Positions 7,038 through 12,873 of a DNA stretch of 12,921 nucleotides are shown here, piece after piece. The notes below the pieces were generated by a model. It did no database searches. It had not been told where the DNA came from and worked only from the letters and a program-made list of their open reading frames with translations. This DNA is from JAUPVN01 sp964423475 (GTDB taxonomy: Bacteria; Patescibacteriota; Saccharimonadia; Saccharimonadales; CAIOMD01). The stretch is taken from positions 1-12,921 of the forward strand of contig CAYRFD010000029.1 of assembly GCA_964423475.1 (NCBI GenBank), given 5' to 3'. The number at the start of each line of letters is the position of its first letter. Within the stretch, counting starts at the first letter, position 1. The translations under genes and the position numbers were made by a program.

Positions 7038-7739
7038 ATGCAACCAAATAACCCAAACGATCCAAACAATCAGTTGGTAAATAATAGCCCACAACAAATA
7101 ATGTCCAACCAAAACCCAAATGGCCAGCCAATGCAAAATGCAAACGCTGTACCAAATTATGCTAACCAGCCACAAAACATTGCGCCCCAACAAACTATGC
7201 CCAACCAAGGCATAAATATGGCACCGCAACAACCAGCGCCTGCTCAGGTTTTAAACAACCAGCAAACCAGCCAAAACTCAAACATGATACCTAGTTATAA
7301 TCAGGTTCCTGTAAGTACGTCCCAATATAATCAGTCTAATAATCAACAAAATGTTCAAATTAACAATGATTCTAAACCAAATTTTGCTGTAATTGCGCTT
7401 ATTATTATACAAATAATGTACACAAGTTTTAGCTTAATTTATATGTCAAATCTGTTTTCTAGTAACGACAATAATCCCGGAATACCTATTATGGTGTTTA
7501 CTTTATTTATTATTATGACAATTGGTTATGCATTTTTACTGTTTAACATTTTCTTAAAAAAATACTGGGCATTAATGATTTATGTTGGCGCTATGGCAGT
7601 AACTACTACAATAGAAATAAAAGAGGTGGTAGCATACAACAATATTGCATGGTCTTACGTTACGTCTTTAATATTTACCTTTACGCTTTTAGGCTTAAGT
7701 ATTTATTTAGCAACAGCAAAAAAGAAACTATTTAACTAA
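7038..7739 (+). CDS. four-TM membrane protein with uncharged Asn/Gln/Pro-rich N-terminal tail
   Basis: 233 aa in two parts. Residues 1-110 are low complexity: by count 28 Asn, 24 Gln and 15 Pro, with one acidic residue (D8) and no Lys or Arg. Residues 115-225 form four hydrophobic segments (about 115-138, 149-172, 176-193, 204-225) and the protein ends AKKKLFN. By the positive-inside rule both ends should be cytoplasmic, so the disordered tail would hang inside the cell as a possible interaction or condensate-forming segment. Bacterial small membrane proteins with such tails are known, but I cannot name a family. It starts at ATG 7038 with AAGGA 8 nt upstream. A partial copy of its C-terminus lies at 8172-8255. 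Function unknown. Confidence 0.75.
   Translation: MQPNNPNDPNNQLVNNSPQQIMSNQNPNGQPMQNANAVPNYANQPQNIAPQQTMPNQGINMAPQQPAPAQVLNNQQTSQNSNMIPSYNQVPVSTSQYNQSNNQQNVQINNDSKPNFAVIALIIIQIMYTSFSLIYMSNLFSSNDNNPGIPIMVFTLFIIMTIGYAFLLFNIFLKKYWALMIYVGAMAVTTTIEIKEVVAYNNIAWSYVTSLIFTFTLLGLSIYLATAKKKLFN
7713..7732 (+). repeat. 20-nt direct repeat, copy 1 (inside the 7038-7739 gene)
   Basis: ACAGCAAAAAAGAAACTATT is identical at 7713-7732 and 8229-8248, 516 nt apart. Copy 1 encodes the end of the four-TM protein (TAKKKL). Confidence 0.8.
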
Positions 7740-7758
7740 AAATTATAGAATAAAATAA

Positions 7759-8121
7759 ATGATCAGATTTAATTCAAAAAATACTTTTTTGAAATCAAAT
7801 TATATATGGCTTATATTATTTACAATAATATTAATTTTTCTTACGTGCATTACAAGTATAATTGTTACACAAGTTAGCCCAAGAAATGACATACCTTTAG
7901 GGCCAGATGGCGACAATAGCTGGACTATACAGTCAGTTTCATACGGTGTTCCATTTACTTATATTACAAAACTTACTGTAAATAACGGTTTTTGGTCAAA
8001 TTATACAATTACACAGAGCTATATTATAAACTACCTAGGATTAATGTTAAATATTATTTTTAATATATTTTTATCTTTTATTATAGTTAAAATATTATAT
8101 AAAAAATTCAACAAAAATTAA
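7759..8121 (+). CDS. small two-TM membrane protein, unknown
   Basis: 120 aa, not recognised. There are two hydrophobic helices (about 15-38 and 89-112) around a 50-residue polar loop (39-88), with basic residues at both ends (KNTFLKSN and YKKFNKN). This predicts both ends inside and the loop outside. It begins 19 nt after the preceding membrane-protein gene, probably in the same transcript, with no visible Shine-Dalgarno sequence. It lies between that gene and the duplicated tail at 8172-8255, so it may have arrived or diverged during a local duplication. The gene call is moderate because AT-rich DNA makes hydrophobic frames likely by chance. Confidence 0.55.
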   Translation: MIRFNSKNTFLKSNYIWLILFTIILIFLTCITSIIVTQVSPRNDIPLGPDGDNSWTIQSVSYGVPFTYITKLTVNNGFWSNYTITQSYIINYLGLMLNIIFNIFLSFIIVKILYKKFNKN

Positions 8122-8171
8122 GAATAATTAATAGTTATAAATATACAGAATGTGCTATCAATTTATAAAAT

Positions 8172-8255
8172 AGTTTAATTAGTTATATTATTTGTACTTC
8201 TCATATTAGTTTATTCATATACCTAGCCACAGCAAAAAAGAAACTATTAAATTAA
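8172..8255 (+). pseudogene. duplicated C-terminal tail of the four-TM membrane protein
   Basis: The plus frame from 8172 to the TAA at 8253-8255 reads SLIS, then a hydrophobic stretch, then IYLATAKKKLLN. The intact gene ends SLIF...SIYLATAKKKLFN. The last 20 shared bases are identical (8229-8248), while upstream the similarity fades and a stop (8166-8168) closes the frame. No start codon or longer frame precedes it. It is best explained as the end of a decayed paralogue or partial tandem duplication, not a gene. Confidence 0.65.
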
Positions 8256-8307
8256 ATTACTATAAAATTAGTCTATTTTTGTTAAGTTAGCTTATGTTTG
8301 CATACAA

Positions 8308-8717
8308 TCATTTTAAGCTAGTAATATATTTGTCTATCAACTCTACGTCATTTAAATTCTTCGCACCGACAGATTCTAATTTCCATTTTCTTACTTCTTT
8401 AAGCGAAGCAAATGGTATCCCATCGATCACGACAGCAGTTTCAAGTAAATGCTCTAAAGATGGGCTGTACGGGCTAAAATTCCAAGTATCGTGAGCCTCG
8501 TAAACATCATAGGTATATGGTTCATCTCTAGGCCCTTTATAAACTCTAAGCCATCCACGTTGCTTTAGTGTTTGAAGAACGTCAGTCGTAACAAACATAT
8601 CTATATCATTTGCTTCACGAATACCTACACTAGCATAGGGCAACTTCCAAAAACAACATAAGTTCCATATGGTAACTCAAGCGCCTTAACTTTAGAAATT
8701 ATTTCAGTATATGTCAT
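8308..8717 (-). pseudogene. nucleotidyltransferase-fold protein, disrupted by a 1-nt frameshift
   Basis: From ATG at 8717 the first frame reads MTYTEIISKVKALELPYGTY then VVFGSC and stops soon after. From about 8637 a second frame continues ASVGIREANDIDMFVTTD...GWLRVYKGPRDEPYTYDVYE...VIDGIPFASLKEVRKWK...DVELIDKYITSLK to a TGA at 8308-8310. Together they form one protein: V-V-F-G-S, then G-I-R-x-x-N-D-I-D, the GS and D-x-D metal motifs of small nucleotidyltransferase-fold proteins (MNT/AbiEii-like). One missing base in the CCC run (plus-strand GGG at 8638-8640) explains the break; restoring it gives 136 aa. The second part alone could start at TTG 8643 but would lack the GS motif. It may be a true pseudogene or a sequencing error. 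No Shine-Dalgarno sequence is visible. Its role, if repaired, could be an antitoxin-like or orphan nucleotidyltransferase. Confidence 0.7.
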
Positions 8718-8765
8718 ATTATATTGCTTGTAAGGTAAGTATTTTGTATATTATAACTTTATTAT

Positions 8766-8774
8766 ACTATACCA
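8766..8774 (-). promoter_or_regulatory. extended -10 promoter facing the nucleotidyltransferase remnant
   Basis: On the minus strand TGG-TATAGT, identical to the box at 7001-7009, about 50 nt before the ATG at 8717. Its survival upstream of a broken gene fits a recent frameshift. Confidence 0.45.
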
Positions 8775-8801
8775 ATTTGCCAATAGCTCAAAAATACTCT
8801 A

Positions 8802-8831
8802 TTGATATGTTTAATATTATGTTAGTATTAA
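8802..8831 (+). promoter_or_regulatory. possible promoter for the five-TM protein gene
   Basis: TTGATA (8802-8807), an 18-nt spacer and TATTAA (8826-8831) lie 19 nt before the ATG at 8851. Moderate match in AT-rich DNA; no Shine-Dalgarno sequence follows. Confidence 0.4.
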
Positions 8832-8850
8832 ATAAATATAAATAACAAAT

Positions 8851-9837
8851 ATGTCAAAAAAAAGTATAAATAATTCTACAAGTGTTGCACTAATAATCAC
8901 ATCAATCGCTATTTTTTGGTTAATGATTTTTTTAAATCATATATCGAATTATGACCTAAAAAATGGTTATCAAGACAGCCAAGTTAATAGTGTATCTTTA
9001 TTTTTATTAGTTATTTTTAATAGTATAATGTTAGTTGTAGCGGGATTAATAAAAAAATACTTTCTTTTGATAATTATTGGAGTAGTTTACGTTGCAATAT
9101 CTATAAGTATACTTATTAAATCGCTAGCTTTACCTTCCATAGGATACAACCCAGACATTTACCTAAAGATGCACAACCCAGGTGAAATAATAGTCAGTTT
9201 CATATTTGGAGTTATTATGATGGCACCAATGTGTGTGTATATTTATTTTAATACAAAAAATTTTAGTAAAATAAAATATTTAAGCATATACTCTGGGGTT
9301 ATGTCGGCAGTAATTGTTGTATGTGCAATTATTGCATACACATACTATTCAGAGACTAACCCATTATATTTAAATATCTATCAAAAAAAACAAAAAGTTC
9401 TTGATAATATGCCTATGGATATTACTTTAAATAGTGATGTAAGCTCTGCTAGAGACAAAGTAAAAATAAAATATAATAGCTATACTATTTTAGATGAAAT
9501 AGAAGACTTAGTTGGAGGGCTTTCTAAAAAATATCTAACAATTAATGCTTGGCCTGACAAATTTAGTAGCGCGCAAGCGTTTAATTTGATTGATTATAAA
9601 GCTATTAATGAATACTATGCTACTTTTTGTTTATATTCTAAAATTGCGAATCAGGATTTTTACATTACCGTTCTGACCGAAAAACCAGAATTAAACAATA
9701 AAGGCCAACTTGATAGCACAGAATACTGGATATATTACGACAAAGCTGTAACTAAATGTGTAGACTATAATGAATTGTTTAAAGAAAAACCAAAGCTCAG
9801 TAGCAATTTTTACCACCCATCATACATAAAAAATTAA
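8851..9837 (+). CDS. five-TM membrane protein with C-terminal extracytoplasmic domain, unknown
   Basis: 328 aa, not recognised. Five hydrophobic segments are visible (about 11-29, 48-67, 71-90, 112-132, 146-166). Lys-rich stretches at the N-terminus (MSKK), between helices 2 and 3 (KKY) and between 4 and 5 (NTKNFSKIK) place those parts inside. The remaining 160 residues would therefore be outside. That domain is polar, rich in Tyr and Asn, and looks folded (alternating strands such as YLTINAWPDKF and DFYITVLTEKPEL). It has three Cys (in MAPMCV, TFCLYS and TKCVDY), two of which lie in the outer domain and could pair. In an episymbiont such a protein could contact the host, but this is inference. 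It stands alone with its own possible promoter. Confidence 0.75.
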   Translation: MSKKSINNSTSVALIITSIAIFWLMIFLNHISNYDLKNGYQDSQVNSVSLFLLVIFNSIMLVVAGLIKKYFLLIIIGVVYVAISISILIKSLALPSIGYNPDIYLKMHNPGEIIVSFIFGVIMMAPMCVYIYFNTKNFSKIKYLSIYSGVMSAVIVVCAIIAYTYYSETNPLYLNIYQKKQKVLDNMPMDITLNSDVSSARDKVKIKYNSYTILDEIEDLVGGLSKKYLTINAWPDKFSSAQAFNLIDYKAINEYYATFCLYSKIANQDFYITVLTEKPELNNKGQLDSTEYWIYYDKAVTKCVDYNELFKEKPKLSSNFYHPSYIKN

Positions 9838-9860
9838 CTATAAATGATTTAAATACAATT

Positions 9861-9935
9861 TGGCAGGGGCGTGCAGAATCGAACTGCAATCTAAGGTTTT
9901 GGAGACCTTTATACTAACCGTTGTACTACGCCCCT
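9861..9935 (-). tRNA. tRNA-Trp (anticodon CCA)
   Basis: Complete 75-nt cloverleaf on the minus strand. Acceptor AGGGGCG (9929-9935) pairs with CGCCCCT, with discriminator G and encoded CCA (9861-9863). The D arm is GTAC/GTAT; anticodon stem AAGGT/ACCTT closes loop CTCCAAA with anticodon CCA; T arm TGCAG/CTGCA has loop TTCGATT. It lies 16 nt downstream of the GIY-YIG gene on the same strand, so it may be transcribed with it or from a promoter inside it (TTACTA, 16 nt, TAGAAT is a weak candidate). CCA reads only UGG, consistent with UGA as stop. Confidence 0.96.
9918..9935 (-). repeat. 18-nt direct repeat, copy 1: first 18 nt of tRNA-Trp
   Basis: AGGGGCGTAGTACAACGG on the minus strand is nt 1-18 of the mature tRNA. 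It recurs, interrupted, at 10211-10256. The match begins exactly at tRNA nt 1 (the base before it differs) and ends in the D loop. The GIY-YIG gene lies between the copies. Confidence 0.85.
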
Positions 9936-9951
9936 ATACATGTTTACGAAG

Positions 9952-10203
9952 TTATTCTATTAGGTTAATCCTTTTTAGTAAAGCTTTTCTGCTACCTTGG
10001 CTAGATTTTACCTTTTGTTCTCTAAATCTTGCTAACTTTTCGTTAGAATATGCTTCGTAATATTCAAGACTTAACGGGAGTCTTGTTTTAGTTGATGTAA
10101 CATAACCTTTATTATGCTCGCTAAATCTTCTTTTTAGATCGTAAGTTGAACCATAATAAAGTTTGTTATCTATATCTGATTTTAATATGTAAAAGTACCA
10201 CAT
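9952..10203 (-). CDS. GIY-YIG domain endonuclease, single-domain
   Basis: 83 aa, essentially only the GIY-YIG nuclease fold. Motifs: YFYILKS (3-9, the GIY strand), LYYGST (15-20, YIG as YYG), DLKRRFSEHNKG (22-33, with the conserved Arg and His-Asn), then EYYEAYSNEKLARFREQKVK (47-66) with the probable metal-binding Glu at E62, ending GSRKALLKRI. Such proteins cut DNA using one metal ion. Free-standing single-domain forms are common in CPR and other bacteria, mostly without known function. It reads toward tRNA-Trp and ends 16 nt before it. Upstream, in its leader, are a copy of the tRNA 5' end and a palindromic insert, suggesting that gene and repeats form one small mobile unit. No Shine-Dalgarno sequence precedes the ATG; a possible -10 (TATAAT) is at 10281-10286. 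No recognition domain is attached. Confidence 0.88.
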   Translation of the reverse strand: MWYFYILKSDIDNKLYYGSTYDLKRRFSEHNKGYVTSTKTRLPLSLEYYEAYSNEKLARFREQKVKSSQGSRKALLKRINLIE

Positions 10204-10210
10204 GATTATT

Positions 10211-10256
10211 CCGTTGTACCCGTCTGAATGAATTCATTCGGGCAGGCTACGCCCCT
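10211..10256 (-). repeat. second, interrupted copy of the tRNA-Trp 5' end
   Basis: On the minus strand AGGGGCGTAG (10247-10256) and TACAACGG (10211-10218) are tRNA-Trp nt 1-10 and 11-18, split by a 28-nt insert. Nothing of the anticodon arm, T arm or 3' end follows, so it is not a tRNA gene. It lies in the divergent gap between the GIY-YIG and kinase genes. It looks like a duplicated target or a left-over tRNA fragment. Confidence 0.8.
10219..10246. mobile_element. 28-nt palindromic insert inside the tRNA-Trp fragment
   Basis: The insert is built on a perfect 14-nt palindrome, GAATGAATTCATTC (10226-10239), flanked by CCCGTCT on the left and GGGCAGG on the right. These flanks extend the pairing with G-T wobbles and one mismatch, so RNA or single-stranded DNA could fold into a hairpin. 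Its borders are known to within 1 nt because the tRNA-derived sequence continues on both sides. No second copy occurs in the window. It resembles a miniature REP-like or homing-site insert; what moves it is unknown. Confidence 0.55.
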
Positions 10257-10329
10257 TTATGGTGCTAAAAACACTAACTTATTATATCACGTATAACACT
10301 GATAAATACTATACCGAAAACAGCAAATA

Positions 10330-10338
10330 TGGTACAGT
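10330..10338 (+). promoter_or_regulatory. extended -10 promoter, leaderless start of the kinase gene
   Basis: TGG-TACAGT, with no -35. The expected start is about 10345, immediately before the ATG at 10346. There is no Shine-Dalgarno sequence. This supports 10346 rather than the upstream in-frame ATG at 10259 as the true start. Confidence 0.55.
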
Positions 10339-10345
10339 ATTAGTA

Positions 10346-11011
10346 ATGCAAAAAAATAAGTTAAATTCACCAGTAATAATTGGCTACTACGGTATGCCTA
10401 CTTCTGGAAAAACGTTACTTAGCAACAATATATCTGATTTATTGGGTATGGCGCATGTTAGTAGCGAAAGGCTAAGGTTTGAGCTTTTTGAAGAACCCAG
10501 ATATGACAAAACAGAACAGCAAATTATTATGCAATTAATGAACTATATGACAGAGCAATTCATTAAAAATGGCGTTAGTGTAGTTTACGATATTTCTTTA
10601 AGCCGAAACGTAGATAGAAAGCACCTAAAAGACTTAGCACGCAAATTAAACGCCCATTTGTTGTTTATATGGTTACAAATAGATGTAGATAGTGCCTGGG
10701 CGCGCTCTAAAGCCCGCGATAAACGCAAACCAGAAGATAAATATGCCGCCAAACTTACTCAAAATCAGTTTAAGCAAGCCATAAAAATTATGCAAAACCC
10801 TAGCAACGAAGAATGTTTAGTTATTAGCGGCAAACACCTTTTTGTATCACACAAACAAGCAATATTACGCCGTTTAGCAGACAAAAATTTACTAAATTTA
10901 GATTCTTTACAGCCAAAAATAGCTAAACCAGAGCTAACAAATCTTGTATCTCGCGCTCAGGCCCAGGCCGGCAGAGTAGATATGTCGCGCCGTGATATAA
11001 GAATTATGTAA
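10346..11011 (+). CDS. P-loop kinase / zeta-toxin-like ATPase (AAA_33 type)
   Basis: 221 aa from the chosen start. Walker A is GMPTSGKT (16-23 in this numbering), after the strand VIIGYY. VSVVYDISLSRNVDRKHLKDLA gives the second acidic strand and the helix typical of small-molecule kinases. HLLFIWLQIDVDSAWARSKARDKRKPED supplies the next strand and an Arg/Lys-rich lid. This is the layout of the predicted kinases of COG0645/AAA_33, which phosphorylate small metabolites, nucleosides or RNA ends. The frame is open back to an ATG at 10259, but those 29 residues are low quality, start beside the tRNA fragment, and would put the -10 box inside the gene. The gene is followed 9 nt later by the YgjP-type gene and then the histidine kinase, probably one operon. 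Substrate unknown. Confidence 0.8.
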   Translation: MQKNKLNSPVIIGYYGMPTSGKTLLSNNISDLLGMAHVSSERLRFELFEEPRYDKTEQQIIMQLMNYMTEQFIKNGVSVVYDISLSRNVDRKHLKDLARKLNAHLLFIWLQIDVDSAWARSKARDKRKPEDKYAAKLTQNQFKQAIKIMQNPSNEECLVISGKHLFVSHKQAILRRLADKNLLNLDSLQPKIAKPELTNLVSRAQAQAGRVDMSRRDIRIM

Positions 11012-11020
11012 TTTATATAA

Positions 11021-11725
11021 ATGCCAAGCAGTAAAGTTTTTAATATACAACCAATTGGCAACGTAACAATCACCAAAAAAAGAGGTATAAAACGCATTTC
11101 TTTGCGAGTGCTTGCTAACGGCACAATTGCTGTAACTATGCCACCCTACGTACCCTATGTAGTTGGCCAACAATTTGCAAAGAGCCATACAGAATGGATT
11201 AATAAACGTTCACAAAGCATACATAATTTAACTTTATATAACCAAATGCCAATTGGAAAAACCTACAGACTGCGTATTACAAATGGCTCAACCACAAAAG
11301 CTCGGTTAATAAAAGATACTATTTCCTTAACGTATAGCACTACTTTAGATGACCCTCAAGTATTAAAAACTACTAAATTGGCAGTTAAACGAGCTATTAA
11401 AAAAGAATCAGAACAGTTATTGCCAAACCAAACAGCGGCATTAGCAAAACGTTTTGGTTATAATTACAGCCAGGTAGTAGTTAGGCCAATGAAAACGCGT
11501 TGGGGGTCTTGCTCTAGTAAACAAATTATTGCCCTAAATACCTATTTAATGATGCTGCCTTGGCCGGTAATAAACTATGTAATTATTCATGAGCTTGCTC
11601 ATACAAAACATATGAATCATAGCAAACAGTTTTGGGAGGCAGTAGCCCAAATGGAGCCTAATTATAAAGACCTTAAAAAACAACTTAAAACCTTACAGCC
11701 CCAAGTACATTCATTTTATATATAA
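11021..11725 (+). CDS. YgjP-family (DUF45, WLM-type) zinc metallopeptidase
   Basis: 234 aa. The C-terminal half has the family's hallmark order: MKTRWGSCSSK (157-167), the strand and helix leading to VIIHELAHTKHMNHSKQFW (187-205). The HELAH zinc motif gives ligands H190 and H194 and catalytic E191, and H200 in NHSKQFW is the likely third ligand. The N-terminal half has the SprT/YgjP-like beta domain (KRISLRVLANGTIAVTMP). No signal peptide or membrane segment, so it is cytoplasmic. Relatives are widespread, often beside restriction or DNA-repair genes, and their substrates are poorly known. It follows the kinase by 9 nt and precedes the histidine kinase by 9 nt. No Shine-Dalgarno sequence is seen before the ATG, as with its neighbours. 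Confidence 0.88.
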   Translation: MPSSKVFNIQPIGNVTITKKRGIKRISLRVLANGTIAVTMPPYVPYVVGQQFAKSHTEWINKRSQSIHNLTLYNQMPIGKTYRLRITNGSTTKARLIKDTISLTYSTTLDDPQVLKTTKLAVKRAIKKESEQLLPNQTAALAKRFGYNYSQVVVRPMKTRWGSCSSKQIIALNTYLMMLPWPVINYVIIHELAHTKHMNHSKQFWEAVAQMEPNYKDLKKQLKTLQPQVHSFYI

Positions 11726-11734
11726 TGATATATA

Positions 11735-12856
11735 ATGGTAAACATGAACACTAAAAAAGCGCCTAAGCCTAATCACGAGGCTATAATTGCATTAGAACGA
11801 GAACGCCTATCTACCTTAATTAACAGCATGGCAGATGCGGTAATTGCAGTAGACGAACACCAAAAAATTGCTATTTATAACGGTGCAGCTTTAAGTATTT
11901 TAGATGTAAACAAAGCACTAACAGGCAAAAGAATACATACTTTAATGCATTTAATAAATAAAAATAATCAGCCCATAGATATCGAAGAGCTTATAGAAAG
12001 ATCACAAACACCTTTTAGTAGTAGAGACATGCGCTTAAAATACCCAAACGGCGATACAATAAATTTATATTTAAGTATTGCGCCCGTTCATCTTGGCTAC
12101 GGTACGGGTGGGCAGCGTGGACACGTATTGTTAATAAGAGATATAACAAGAGAAAAGAGCCTAGAAGAAGAACGCAATGAATTTATATCTGTTGTTAGCC
12201 ACGAGTTAAGAACACCAATTGCCATTGCAGAGGGTAACATTGGTAACGCTCAATTTATAGCAGATAAATCTGCAGACGTTCCTTTAGATGTTAAAAAGTC
12301 TTTAGATGCTGCGCATGAACAAGTTGTATTTTTGGGTGGTATGATAAACGATCTAGCTACATTATCGCGCGCAGAACGGGGCAAGTTGGTGGCAGAAATA
12401 GAACCAATTAACGTTACAGAACTTTTGTCTACAATAGAAAAAGATTACCAACCCCAAGCTACCAAAAAAGGCCTTTACCTTACAGTTAAGCTAGATCCAC
12501 ACTTAGAACTATTAAAATCTAGCAAATTATATGTAGAAGAAATATTACAAAATTTTGTAACCAACGCCATAAAATACACAGATACAGGCGGTATAACCAT
12601 TATGTCTCATCATAAAAAAGATGGTGTTTTAATAGAAATTATAGATACAGGCATTGGTATAAGTAAAGCAGATCAGCAAAAAGTATTTGATAAGTTTTTT
12701 AGAAGCGAAGATTTTAGAACTCGCCAGAGCAACGGCACAGGCTTGGGGCTATACGTTACCGTAAAGTTAGCGCACTTAGTAAATGCAGAAATAGATGTTA
12801 AAAGCGAGCTTAACAAAGGCTCTGTGTTTAGTGTATATTTTCCTAATTTACAGTAA
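11735..12856 (+). CDS. soluble PAS-domain sensor histidine kinase
   Basis: 373 aa. Domains in order: a short N-terminal helix with coiled-coil character (14-29), a PAS domain (about 24-140, with SMADAVIAVDEHQKIAIYNGAA), a linker helix, HisKA with the H-box FISVVSHELRTP (150-161; phospho-acceptor H156), and HATPase_c with the N-box (N277 in NFVTNAIKY), G1 DTGIGIS (304-310) and G2 GTGLGLY (334-340). All catalytic motifs are intact. There is no transmembrane segment, so it senses an internal signal through the PAS domain. No response regulator is within the window; one may follow. Two TATAAT boxes (11721-11726 and 11731-11736) lie about 8 nt before ATGs at 11735 and 11744, so either start could be leaderless. 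I give the longer; the proteins differ by three residues. Confidence 0.92.
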   Translation: MVNMNTKKAPKPNHEAIIALERERLSTLINSMADAVIAVDEHQKIAIYNGAALSILDVNKALTGKRIHTLMHLINKNNQPIDIEELIERSQTPFSSRDMRLKYPNGDTINLYLSIAPVHLGYGTGGQRGHVLLIRDITREKSLEEERNEFISVVSHELRTPIAIAEGNIGNAQFIADKSADVPLDVKKSLDAAHEQVVFLGGMINDLATLSRAERGKLVAEIEPINVTELLSTIEKDYQPQATKKGLYLTVKLDPHLELLKSSKLYVEEILQNFVTNAIKYTDTGGITIMSHHKKDGVLIEIIDTGIGISKADQQKVFDKFFRSEDFRTRQSNGTGLGLYVTVKLAHLVNAEIDVKSELNKGSVFSVYFPNLQ

Positions 12857-12873
12857 TGAACAGTAAATTATTA

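Noticed and set aside
7014..7232. Minus-strand Trp/Leu/Ile-rich open frame
   Set aside because: It is the complement of the Asn/Gln/Pro-rich coding repeats, which naturally reads as a hydrophobic frame. The plus gene has a promoter and ribosome site.
8294..8494. Plus-strand open frame opposite the nucleotidyltransferase remnant
   Set aside because: The opposite strand carries recognisable nucleotidyltransferase motifs; this frame is its complement.
9860..10060. Plus-strand open frame across tRNA-Trp and the GIY-YIG gene
   Set aside because: It is antisense to a clear tRNA and a clear GIY-YIG gene; its protein has no recognisable features.
10259..10345. Upstream in-frame ATG for the kinase, adding 29 residues
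   Set aside because: It starts next to the tRNA fragment, has no ribosome site, encodes a low-quality Tyr/Thr-rich stretch, and would bury the extended -10 box. Homology-like sequence begins only after 10346.
10934..11188. Minus-strand open frame across the kinase/YgjP junction
   Set aside because: It is antisense to two supported genes and has no start signals.
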